A stretch of DNA of 8,978 nt from assembly GCA_017446645.1 (NCBI GenBank), contig JAFSQO010000500.1:1-8978 (forward strand). The letters run 5' to 3'. This DNA comes from Synergistaceae bacterium. GTDB lineage: Bacteria; Synergistota; Synergistia; Synergistales; Aminobacteriaceae. The notes beneath the pieces are model-generated. The model did not search any database. It saw only the letters and a program-made list of their open reading frames with translations, and was not told the DNA's origin. The position numbers and the translations under genes were made by a program. Below, piece after piece: positions 1 to 5,800 of the stretch (the first letter of the stretch is position 1; each line of letters begins with the position of its first letter).

Positions 1-1211
1 GCTGATAGTAATCATCAGTGAAGAAGAATTTTCCGGATCATCAGGATTGTATTCCACGAACTTTGATGAGTTTTGATACACAGGCAAGCCGTAAGCGTTG
101 TATTGAGTTACGTATGCGTTCACGTCAACGGGCTTCCACGTACCATTGAGTTTTTTTTCAATAACGTCATCGTAGTAGGGTTCGTCTTCTGTTTCTTCGA
201 GTCTCACACGGTAATCCTCAATTTGTTTTCCATCTCTTGTTCCTGGTGCAAAGTGGTTGATATAGTTGTTGTATTCGTGAACAACAAAACCGTTTACACC
301 ATTTTCACCACTATAGCTTCTCTCTGACGGATAACCTACCCAAGCAACATCTTCGCTCCCATAACTCGCGTATTCCTTACAAGTGTATGGACGTTCCATT
401 TGGCCCGTACTGTGTGCAACTCCGATTGTGTTGCGATCAATGCGTACTGCCATTCCAACGTGACCCGTTTCATCGTTTTTGCTCCAAATGAGAATGTCGC
501 CTGGCTTTGGAGGCTGTGATTTATCGTCTATGCTTTTTGCGTTCGGAAATAATCCCGTAGCCTTCCAGTTTGAAATATTCCCTAGACCTGTACCCGTTGG
601 GCGAAATCTCATGCGTGTACCCTTTACCTTCTGTCCCATAGAAATAACGTCATAATCCTTTGTTGCCTCATACACGCAGTGATATACAAACCCTACGCAA
701 TCAGTTCCCATTATTTCATCAGTGCAGCCGTTAGAGTTCCAAGTGTATACACCATTGCTGCCTTTCCATTGAGTGTACGGAAATCTTTCGAGCGTCGTAC
801 GTTCACCAAATGACGGGTAAACTACAGGTAGCGTTTTTGAGTGCTAGCTTGTGATATTGATTTGTGGGTCGTTGTAGTATTTTGCAGCTTCATATCCGGA
901 TTATAAGGTACTTGGAGCTTGTACGGAACAGTAACAGAATCAGGGAATACAGCGAGTTTGATAGCGTGCTTCCACATGGTCCTAACGATTTTTTTTGCGT
1001 GTCTTACCTTTGCTTCGTCCGAGAGTTCCGCAGCATAAGCATATTGGGCATCGGTGAAGTCTTCCTCATCTCCTTCTTCATCTTCAAGAAGGGACACGTC
1101 AAACGAAATTCCCGGCACAACTGAGCGAGCAAGCCCGATTAACTCCTCCTTAGTGTATGGGTAAGGCTCATAGTGTGCATCATCATCAGGCGTTGGAGTG
1201 GGAGTTGAATC

Positions 1212-1244
1212 TGGTTCTTCTGGTTCTTCTGGCTCTGGTTCTTC
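1212..1244. repeat. Short tandem repeat encoding the Glu-Glu-Pro linker
   Basis: The 9-base unit TGGTTCTTC (plus strand) occurs at 1212-1220, 1221-1229 and 1236-1244, with a 6-base TGGCTC between the second and third. On the coding strand it encodes Glu-Glu-Pro units of the lipoprotein linker. Copy changes would alter linker length without shifting the frame. Confidence 0.75.
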
Positions 1245-1267
1245 TGTTGGGTCATCAACTGGATCTT

Positions 1268-1277
1268 GGGGGGGGGG
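1268..1277. repeat. Homopolymer G10/C10 tract inside a coding region
   Basis: Ten consecutive G on the plus strand (ten C on the coding strand) fall between the lipoprotein signal peptide and the Pro/Glu linker. Nine C keep the signal peptide in frame with the linker; ten C lead to TGA at 1257-1255. Runs of this length are prone to slipped-strand mispairing and are the usual switch of phase-variable surface genes in other bacteria; that use here is inferred. Confidence 0.9.
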
Positions 1278-1432
1278 TAGAATCATCATTATCGGGCTGT
1301 TGGTAAGTTGGGTCATCGTTCTCCAAATTACTGAACAAAGGCCCACCGCTTCCTCCGCAGCCGCTGAACAAAAAAGCAAACAACACAAGCAAAGAAAAAA
1401 CGAAAATACAATTTCTGCACTTCATTTTTAAG

Positions 1433-1440
1433 CCTCCTTT
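1433..1440 (-). promoter_or_regulatory. Ribosome binding site of the NlpC lipoprotein gene
   Basis: AAAGGAGG on the minus strand lies 7 nt before ATG 1425-1423. It matters because it fixes the start of a gene whose first frame is short and easily overlooked, and supports the lipoprotein signal peptide as real. Confidence 0.8.
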
Positions 1441-1481
1441 ATTTTAATTGCATGGCAAATATAATATCACATATACTACAC

Positions 1482-1518
1482 AAAAATGACCTCCCTGCGA
1501 ATTTCTCACAGAGAGGCC
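1482..1518 (-). terminator. Rho-independent terminator downstream of cstA
   Basis: On the minus strand GGCCTCTCTG (1518-1509) pairs with CAGGGAGGTC (1497-1488), a 10-bp stem with two G-U pairs and an 11-nt loop, followed by A and five T (1487-1482). It lies about 30 bases after the cstA stop and would separate cstA from the lipoprotein gene. A run of T at about 1525-1530 follows the same stem on the plus strand, but more distantly and with no plus-strand gene to end. Confidence 0.75.
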
Positions 1519-1548
1519 AAGAAATTTTTTATCGAGTCAATATTTAAC

Positions 1549-3228
1549 TTACGCAGCTGCCGCATTCTTTCCGGGCTTTGCGCTCGTTAATTCCTTCAGG
1601 CAGTTCGAGACAACCAGAAGGGCAAGTGTCATCAATGCAAGGGCAATTATCAACTGCAGGCCGTCGACCATGAAGACGAAATTACCTGCTGACAACTTGA
1701 GAATAATATTATAAACGCTGATTACTAATGCGCTCATAGTTACTACAAACATGAAAGTCATCGGGACATAAAGCATCCAGCCCTTACGCCCTGTGACTCT
1801 CAAGAACACTGCAAGGGCCGTCAAGACCAGAGCCGAAAGTAACTGATTTGCTGCTCCGAACAACGGCCAGATACTTGCATAACCTGCAAGACATAAAGCA
1901 TAAGCAAGTGCCAAAGTTATTACAGTAGCAATATAATTATCCGTAATTAGTTTTACAATAACACTTTTCTCGCTGCCCTCTGACGGAGCAAAAAATTCCT
2001 GCCATGACATTCTGCCGATTCTGGTAACTGCATCAATCGTAGTCATTGCAAGGGCACTTACACACATCATGATAATACAAGTCGAAATGTGAGCAGGAAG
2101 TCCGAACATCGTAAAGAAGCCTCCGATAGCCTGACCGAAAATCTGGAAGGGTGTACCGGTTGGAAGTCCTCCGCTGCTTGAGGCCGAACATGCAATAACA
2201 AGGGAAACAACTCCGAGCAATGTCTCGACTAACATAGCACCGTAACCGACTGTGAGCATGTCTTTCTCGTTAGCAATTGACTTTGACGAAGTGCCTGATG
2301 AGACTAAGCTGTGGAAACCTGAGACGGCTCCGCAGGCAATAGTAATGAATAATATGGGGAATAACGGCTGATTCTTGACGCTCCAACCCATGAAGGCAGG
2401 CATTTGAATTTCAGGATTTGCGACTATGATTCCGATTGCTCCGCCAAAGATCATGCCCAGTAATAAAAACACGCTCAAGTAATCCCTTGGCTGCTTCAAT
2501 AACCACATGGGCAGGACTGAAGCAATAAAGCAATAGGCAAATACAACATAACGCCAGGTCTGAGCATCGAAGTATAAGGGATTCTCAATACCGAGCCACA
2601 ACATAGCGATGACTAAGACTACTCCGGTTATGAATTTAACTCCTTCACCTGCTTTAAGACTGCGGGTAAAGAATCCAAAGGCCATTGCTACGAAAATATA
2701 GATCATTGAGATTGACGCAGCAGAAGCTCCAGGAATATTCTGTGAGCCGTCCTTTGCAAATCCGTTAAAGGTTCCGGCGAGAATATCAGCAAACGCAGCA
2801 ATAACCAGAAGCGTAAACAGCCAGCAGAATAACAGGAATAACTTGCGTCCTGTCTTGCCGATATAACGCTCGATGATTAAGCCCATTGATTTGCCTTCGT
2901 TTTTGACTGAAGCATAAAGTGCCGTAAAGTCCTGGACTGCCCCGAAGAACACGCCGCCCACTAAGAGCCACAGGAACGCAGGCAGCCATCCGAACATTGC
3001 AGCAATTATAGGCCCTGTAACTGGTCCTGCACCTGTGATTGAGTTAAACTGATGAGAGAAGACAGTGAAGCGCGAAGCAGGGACGTAATCCTGACCATCT
3101 TCAAAGCGATAGGCCGGAGTCTTTGCGTTAGGGTCTATGCCCCAAGTCTTGACCAGCCAGCGGCCGTAGAGTAAATACGCAAGCAGAAGCACTACTATTG
3201 CAATGCCTACGAGTGTTAAGCCATTCAT
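1549..3228 (-). CDS. cstA: Carbon starvation protein A (CstA-family inner-membrane transporter)
   Basis: A 559-residue polytopic membrane protein of the CstA family, whose members take up pyruvate or peptides, often when carbon is scarce. Hydrophobic segments run along the whole length, starting at residues 5-21. The family signature is near the N-terminus: FNSITGAGPVTGP at 61-73, followed by WLPAFLWLLVGG and the GAVQDF motif ending at 101. SGFHSLVSSGTSSKS near the middle is another conserved stretch. It is shorter than the E. coli proteins (about 700 residues), as in many anaerobes, and ends in a small Lys/Ala tail. The ATG at 3228 follows an AAGGAAAG-type site about 10 nt upstream. It has its own strong promoter and a terminator, so it is probably monocistronic. 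No sensor-kinase pair of the BtsSR/YpdAB kind is visible nearby. The substrate cannot be read from the sequence. Confidence 0.95.
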   Translation of the reverse strand: MNGLTLVGIAIVVLLLAYLLYGRWLVKTWGIDPNAKTPAYRFEDGQDYVPASRFTVFSHQFNSITGAGPVTGPIIAAMFGWLPAFLWLLVGGVFFGAVQDFTALYASVKNEGKSMGLIIERYIGKTGRKLFLLFCWLFTLLVIAAFADILAGTFNGFAKDGSQNIPGASAASISMIYIFVAMAFGFFTRSLKAGEGVKFITGVVLVIAMLWLGIENPLYFDAQTWRYVVFAYCFIASVLPMWLLKQPRDYLSVFLLLGMIFGGAIGIIVANPEIQMPAFMGWSVKNQPLFPILFITIACGAVSGFHSLVSSGTSSKSIANEKDMLTVGYGAMLVETLLGVVSLVIACSASSSGGLPTGTPFQIFGQAIGGFFTMFGLPAHISTCIIMMCVSALAMTTIDAVTRIGRMSWQEFFAPSEGSEKSVIVKLITDNYIATVITLALAYALCLAGYASIWPLFGAANQLLSALVLTALAVFLRVTGRKGWMLYVPMTFMFVVTMSALVISVYNIILKLSAGNFVFMVDGLQLIIALALMTLALLVVSNCLKELTSAKPGKNAAAA

Positions 3229-3321
3229 AATGAAAAAACTTTCCTTTCCTTTCCTTCATTCATTAATTAAAATTAATTTGTAATGTGTATAGAACGTATA
3301 TGTGTAAAAAAATATTCACGA

Positions 3322-3350
3322 AATATAGCACCTGCAAAATTTTCTGTCAA
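3322..3350 (-). promoter_or_regulatory. Sigma-70-type promoter of cstA
   Basis: On the minus strand TTGACA (3350-3345) is separated by exactly 17 nt from TATATT (3327-3322): a perfect -35 and five of six -10 bases. Transcription would start near 3315, leaving a leader of roughly 85-90 nt before the cstA start. No catabolite-type operator could be assigned with confidence. Confidence 0.75.
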
Positions 3351-3429
3351 TTTTTACATGAACAAAAAAATTCCCTCCTGATTTATGAGTTCATGAGTCA
3401 TGCTTCACAAACCAGAAGAGATTAATTAT

Positions 3430-3443
3430 CATTAACGTTAATG
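3430..3443. repeat. 14-bp perfect palindrome after trxA
   Basis: CATTAACGTTAATG is a perfect dyad without a spacer, 5 nt after the trxA stop codon. It has no GC-rich stem or loop, so it is unlikely to be a terminator. It could be a protein-binding site about 80 bp upstream of the cstA -35, or chance in AT-rich DNA. Confidence 0.5.
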
Positions 3444-3448
3444 CCTGA

Positions 3449-3769
3449 TTATATATTTGCTTCGATCCAGTCCCTTAACTCTGGAGCTGACTGAAAACCC
3501 ACGTTTCTGGCTGTGACTTTGCCCTCTTTGAGAATCAAGAGATTGGGAATGCTCATGACTCTTAACTTTTTGCACAGATTCGGATTCTCTTCTGCATCTG
3601 CATTGAAGAACTCAACGCGTCCCTCAAAGTCCGGTGAATCCGAAAGTTCATCAACGACCGGAGCAATCATCTTGCAAGGACCGCACCAAGTCGCAGAAAT
3701 ATCGAGGAAAGCTACTTTTGCTGCATTAAGTTCGCTAACATCATCGCCCATAATTTTCTTTACTGTCAT
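3449..3769 (-). CDS. trxA: Thioredoxin
   Basis: A 106-residue single-domain thioredoxin, the usual family size, acting as a cytoplasmic disulfide reductant. The active site WCGPC is at residues 28-32 (Cys29, Cys32), with the buried acid Asp23 of the FLD strand before it, and the cis-proline Pro75 in the SIPN loop (SIPT in many relatives). There is no signal peptide. The ATG follows CAGGAG with 8 nt spacing, only 21 nt after the peroxidase stop, so the two genes are probably one transcript. The arrangement suggests that this thioredoxin reduces the neighbouring peroxidase. No thioredoxin reductase gene is in the window. Confidence 0.95.
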   Translation of the reverse strand: MTVKKIMGDDVSELNAAKVAFLDISATWCGPCKMIAPVVDELSDSPDFEGRVEFFNADAEENPNLCKKLRVMSIPNLLILKEGKVTARNVGFQSAPELRDWIEANI

Positions 3770-3790
3770 GATTAAGACTCCTGACTCTTA

Positions 3791-4339
3791 TTACAGTAAA
3801 GAAACTACATACTTCTCTACTTCGGCCATATCCGTCGTAGGTTCAAAGCGTTTTACGACTTTACCTGATCTGTCAACGATAAACTTCGTGAAGTTCCATT
3901 TAATATCAGGCTTCTTTGCATAATCAGGGTCTGCCTTGCCGAGCATTTCCTCAAGAATCGGTGTGAGCTTGTTGTCCTTGTCAAAACCCTCAAAGCCCTT
4001 CTGACTCTTTAAGAACGTAAAGAGCGGTAATTCGTTAGGGCCGTTGACTTCTGACTTCTTCATCTGCTCATACTGAGTATTGAAGTGCAGGGCGCAGAAT
4101 GATTTAATCTCAGCGTCAGAGCCGGGAGCCTGATTGCCGAACTGGTTGCAGGGAATGTCGATTATCTCAAGTCCCTGGGCGTTGTACTTCTCGTGCATTG
4201 ACTCAAGCTGCTCATACTGGGGAGTGAAGCCGCAGCCCGTTGCTGTGTTGACGATTACGAGAACCTTGCCTTTGTAGTCAGCGAGTGAAATTTCTCTGCC
4301 GTCGGGCGCATAAACTGAATAATCATAAATAGTGCTCAT
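3791..4339 (-). CDS. gpx: Glutathione peroxidase family protein (Cys-type, probably thioredoxin-dependent)
   Basis: A 182-residue peroxidase that reduces hydrogen peroxide and organic hydroperoxides; bacterial Cys-type members generally use thioredoxin rather than glutathione. From the chosen start, peroxidatic Cys36 is in TGCGFTPQY, Gln70 in CNQFGNQAPG, and Trp148-Asn149 in KWNFTKF, completing the catalytic tetrad. Cys82 (SFCALHF) sits where the resolving Cys of thioredoxin-dependent members is found. The start at ATG 4339-4337 is chosen because GGAGG lies 8 nt upstream and 182 residues is the family length. A longer frame from TTG at 4411 would add a hydrophobic 24-residue leader but has no ribosome site and overlaps a candidate promoter. 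trxA follows 21 nt later, supporting a peroxidase-reductant operon. Cys rather than selenocysteine is encoded. Confidence 0.93.
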   Translation of the reverse strand: MSTIYDYSVYAPDGREISLADYKGKVLVIVNTATGCGFTPQYEQLESMHEKYNAQGLEIIDIPCNQFGNQAPGSDAEIKSFCALHFNTQYEQMKKSEVNGPNELPLFTFLKSQKGFEGFDKDNKLTPILEEMLGKADPDYAKKPDIKWNFTKFIVDRSGKVVKRFEPTTDMAEVEKYVVSLL

Positions 4340-4347
4340 CGAAAAAG

Positions 4348-4352
4348 CCTCC
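4348..4352 (-). promoter_or_regulatory. Ribosome binding site deciding the gpx start
   Basis: GGAGG on the minus strand stands 8 nt before ATG 4339-4337. It favours the short cytoplasmic form of the peroxidase over the TTG-initiated form, which would carry a signal-like leader. Confidence 0.75.
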
Positions 4353-4379
4353 GTGTTAAAAATTAATAATATTGCTGTG

Positions 4380-4408
4380 AGTAAAAGAGTAAAAATATAT
4401 TTCGTCAA
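4380..4408 (-). promoter_or_regulatory. Candidate promoter of gpx-trxA
   Basis: TTGACG (4408-4403) is followed after 17 nt by TTTACT (4385-4380): five of six -35 bases and four of six -10 bases. The predicted start of transcription near 4373 is about 35 nt ahead of the gpx ATG. The -10 is weak, so this remains a candidate. Confidence 0.4.
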
Positions 4409-4433
4409 CAATTATATATCACTGCTACGTAAA

Positions 4434-4460
4434 AAGTGTAATATTGTGAGTTAAACACTT
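4434..4460. repeat. Inverted repeat near the tnpB-distal (right) end
   Basis: AAGTGT (4434-4439) and ACACTT (4455-4460) form a 6-bp stem with a 15-nt loop, downstream of tnpB in its reading direction. IS200/IS605 ends carry subterminal hairpins, and the tnpB guide RNA normally ends at this side, but a stem this short in AT-rich DNA could be chance. Confidence 0.35.
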
Positions 4461-4511
4461 CTTCGATTTTTCCTCGTTCAACCTGTCCTCTTTTGCCGTA
4501 GCTACTTGAGT

Positions 4512-5651
4512 TTATTCGACAGTCCGGAGGCTTAACTCATATACACGGTCTGACAGTTTCAAATCCCTCTTTACATGTCCGCATCGGGAACACGTTTTTG
4601 AACTGGCATAAAACCTGTATGCTATTCGGAGTTCTATCCCAAATGCACGACACTTACGCTCAAGCAATGCCCGAAAGTAATAAAACTCGCTCTCAGCTAT
4701 TGCTCGTGATAAATGACGGTTCTTCATCATTCCAGATACGTTTAAATCTTCTATCGTGATGTATTCAGGCCGTGTTTCTACTATTGCGCGTACAGTTTTA
4801 TTTACATAGTCATGGCGTTTATCTGTTATTCTTTTCCACGCACGCTGTACTTGTAGCCTCTGTTTGTCAAGGTTGGAACGTTTACACTTTTTATTAGTAG
4901 CTTCCTCCTTTCTTTGTAATAATTTACGTATCTTGCGCGAAAATTTTCGCTGTTCACGCTTCAGTCTCTTCATTAATTTTTTCATACGGCGTGTTTTGTT
5001 TATATTATGGTACTCCCTGCCGTCCGAGAGTACCATAAACTTTTTAAGCCCTGCATCTGCACCAATACCTTCTGATTTACTAACTTGATTAACCTGATTA
5101 ACACTTACAGAATTAGTCTTATTAATCTCGAAAATGAATGATGCAAAATATCTTCCTGCGTACTTCGTGATTGTTACGCTTATTGCTTTTGCATTACACG
5201 GAACGTAACCATGTTCTTTAAAACGTACCCAACCTAATGTCGGGATTTTCCCTTTATGACGTTCTATCTTCAAGTCGCCTGGATTATTGCGCGGAAGATA
5301 CATGCTTACGGGTCTTCCGTTACGTTTCTTGAAGTTAGGAAATCCAGCCTTGCCCTTCAAAAAATTTTTATAGGCTGTATCTGCATTCATAATCGCTTTT
5401 TTCACGGCTTTTGATGATACTTTCCATATCCATAGTTTGTCAGGATTAGCCTTTCTGTAATCATTGTTCAGCCACTTAGAGAAGTCATAACCTGTCATAT
5501 AATCTTGAGAGCCGTTGCGGTAAATATTACTGTTTGTATCTATGAACAGATTATAGACATATCTGCATACTCCCATAGTACGCTCGATTATCTGTATTTG
5601 CCCGCTAGTAGGCTTTAGTTCAACTTTATATGCTCTAAGATGTTTTATCAC
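4512..5651 (-). CDS. tnpB: TnpB-family RNA-guided nuclease, C-terminally defective
   Basis: A 379-residue TnpB/OrfB protein of the IS200/IS605 type; active members are RuvC nucleases guided by an RNA from the element's 3' end. The N-terminal helix-turn-helix-like part (MGVCRYVYNLF, residues 26-37) and the FLKGKAGFPNFKKR motif (97-110) are typical. RuvC-I is GIGADAGLKKF with Asp199; RuvC-II is ITIEDLNVSGMM with Glu301; the zinc ribbon starts with SSKTCSRCGHV (Cys354, Cys357). After DRVYE (368-372) the second CxxC and the DRDxNA motif holding the third catalytic Asp are missing, and the protein ends in LSLRTVE. The same frame stays open for 28 codons after the TAA, to 4425-4427, and reads like a TnpB tail. 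This suggests an internal deletion of a few tens of residues plus a stop. It is probably catalytically dead; an RNA- or DNA-binding role remains possible. Confidence 0.85.
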   Translation of the reverse strand: MIKHLRAYKVELKPTSGQIQIIERTMGVCRYVYNLFIDTNSNIYRNGSQDYMTGYDFSKWLNNDYRKANPDKLWIWKVSSKAVKKAIMNADTAYKNFLKGKAGFPNFKKRNGRPVSMYLPRNNPGDLKIERHKGKIPTLGWVRFKEHGYVPCNAKAISVTITKYAGRYFASFIFEINKTNSVSVNQVNQVSKSEGIGADAGLKKFMVLSDGREYHNINKTRRMKKLMKRLKREQRKFSRKIRKLLQRKEEATNKKCKRSNLDKQRLQVQRAWKRITDKRHDYVNKTVRAIVETRPEYITIEDLNVSGMMKNRHLSRAIAESEFYYFRALLERKCRAFGIELRIAYRFYASSKTCSRCGHVKRDLKLSDRVYELSLRTVE

Positions 5652-5688
5652 TGCATAATGCCTCGTTGAGCGATTATTGCTGCTTCTG

Positions 5689-5717
5689 TAGTGTTATACG
5701 TGTTTTCCATAACACTA
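5689..5717. repeat. Perfect 9-bp inverted repeat upstream of tnpB
   Basis: TAGTGTTAT (5689-5697) and ATAACACTA (5709-5717) form a perfect hairpin with an 11-nt loop in the tnpB leader. It may be the subterminal hairpin of the element's left end, the structure that TnpA-type transposases recognise, or an operator or leader hairpin of tnpB. Confidence 0.65.
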
Positions 5718-5745
5718 TTTTACACTAAATTATATTTTTACACTA
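5718..5745. repeat. 10-bp direct repeat flanking a TATAAT upstream of tnpB
   Basis: TTTTACACTA occurs at 5718-5727 and 5736-5745 (18-bp period), next to the ACACTA end of the inverted repeat at 5711-5717. On the minus strand a perfect TATAAT (5734-5729) sits between the two copies. No good -35 lies at the right distance. The arrangement would suit an operator around a tnpB promoter, but this is inferred. Confidence 0.5.
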
Positions 5746-5800
5746 TCTAGCCTCGTTAAGTTAAGTAGTATATTTTTCTAACCTGCTTAATCTTAATTGC

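Larger units (their letters stand above)
1..1425 (-). pseudogene. NlpC/P60-type peptidase lipoprotein gene, split by two homopolymer frameshifts; 3' end beyond window
   Basis: Predicted surface lipoprotein with a papain-like cell-wall peptidase domain. Reading starts at ATG 1425-1423 behind a strong AAAGGAGG site. The first 23 residues are a lipoprotein signal: basic start, hydrophobic core, lipobox FSGC with Cys23. The start frame runs into TGA at 1257-1255 after a 10-C run (1268-1277). One C fewer opens a second frame: a Pro/Glu/Asp linker (TEEPEPEEPEEP, TPTPTPDDD) and an acidic helical region down to about 838. That frame stops at 824-822, but one extra A in the A5 run at 834-838 returns to the original frame, open to base 1. 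The third part carries TDCVGF (catalytic Cys codon 697-699, about residue 243), KPGD and GHVGMAV (His codon 460-462, about residue 322), the NlpC/P60 order, then over 100 residues of unrecognised C-terminus. In the sequenced state only 56 residues would be made. It could be phase-variable, decayed, or intact with sequencing errors. Confidence 0.75.
4430..5760 (-). mobile_element. IS200/IS605-superfamily TnpB-only insertion, approximate bounds
   Basis: A tnpB gene without a tnpA partner is inserted between dapF and gpx. Both edges are AT-rich and carry small hairpins: AAGTGT/ACACTT at 4434-4460 and a perfect 9-bp stem at 5689-5717. Elements of this superfamily lack long terminal inverted repeats and leave no target duplication, so the ends cannot be fixed from one copy; the limits are estimates from the hairpins and flanking genes. 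The insertion interrupts no gene. With tnpA absent and tnpB defective, it could move only with help from another element. Confidence 0.55.

Noticed and set aside
831..845. Programmed -1 frameshift at the A5 run
   Set aside because: The in-frame codons are CAA AAA CGC, not a canonical X XXY YYZ slippery heptamer, and the C10 break upstream would already stop translation. Indel or sequencing error is simpler.
1198..1431. Plus-strand frame rich in Gly and Ser (SGSSGSGSSVGSS)
   Set aside because: It is the antisense image of the Pro/Glu repeat of the lipoprotein gene; it has no ribosome site and no family features.
3280..3310. TGTGTA repeats in the cstA leader
   Set aside because: Two short copies in AT-rich DNA with no dyad or clear spacing rule; likely chance.
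3361..3448. Terminator of the gpx-trxA unit
   Set aside because: The only dyad is the spacer-less AT-rich palindrome at 3430-3443 with no T run after it; no GC-rich hairpin was found, so the end of this transcript is unresolved.
4340..4411. Longer peroxidase from TTG 4411 with a signal-like leader
   Set aside because: No ribosome site precedes the TTG, it overlaps a candidate promoter, and a strong GGAGG serves the ATG at 4339. Hydrophobic translation of AT-rich DNA explains the leader.
4864..5088. Plus-strand frame inside tnpB
   Set aside because: Lies wholly within the coding region of tnpB, no ribosome site or recognisable domain; a shadow frame.
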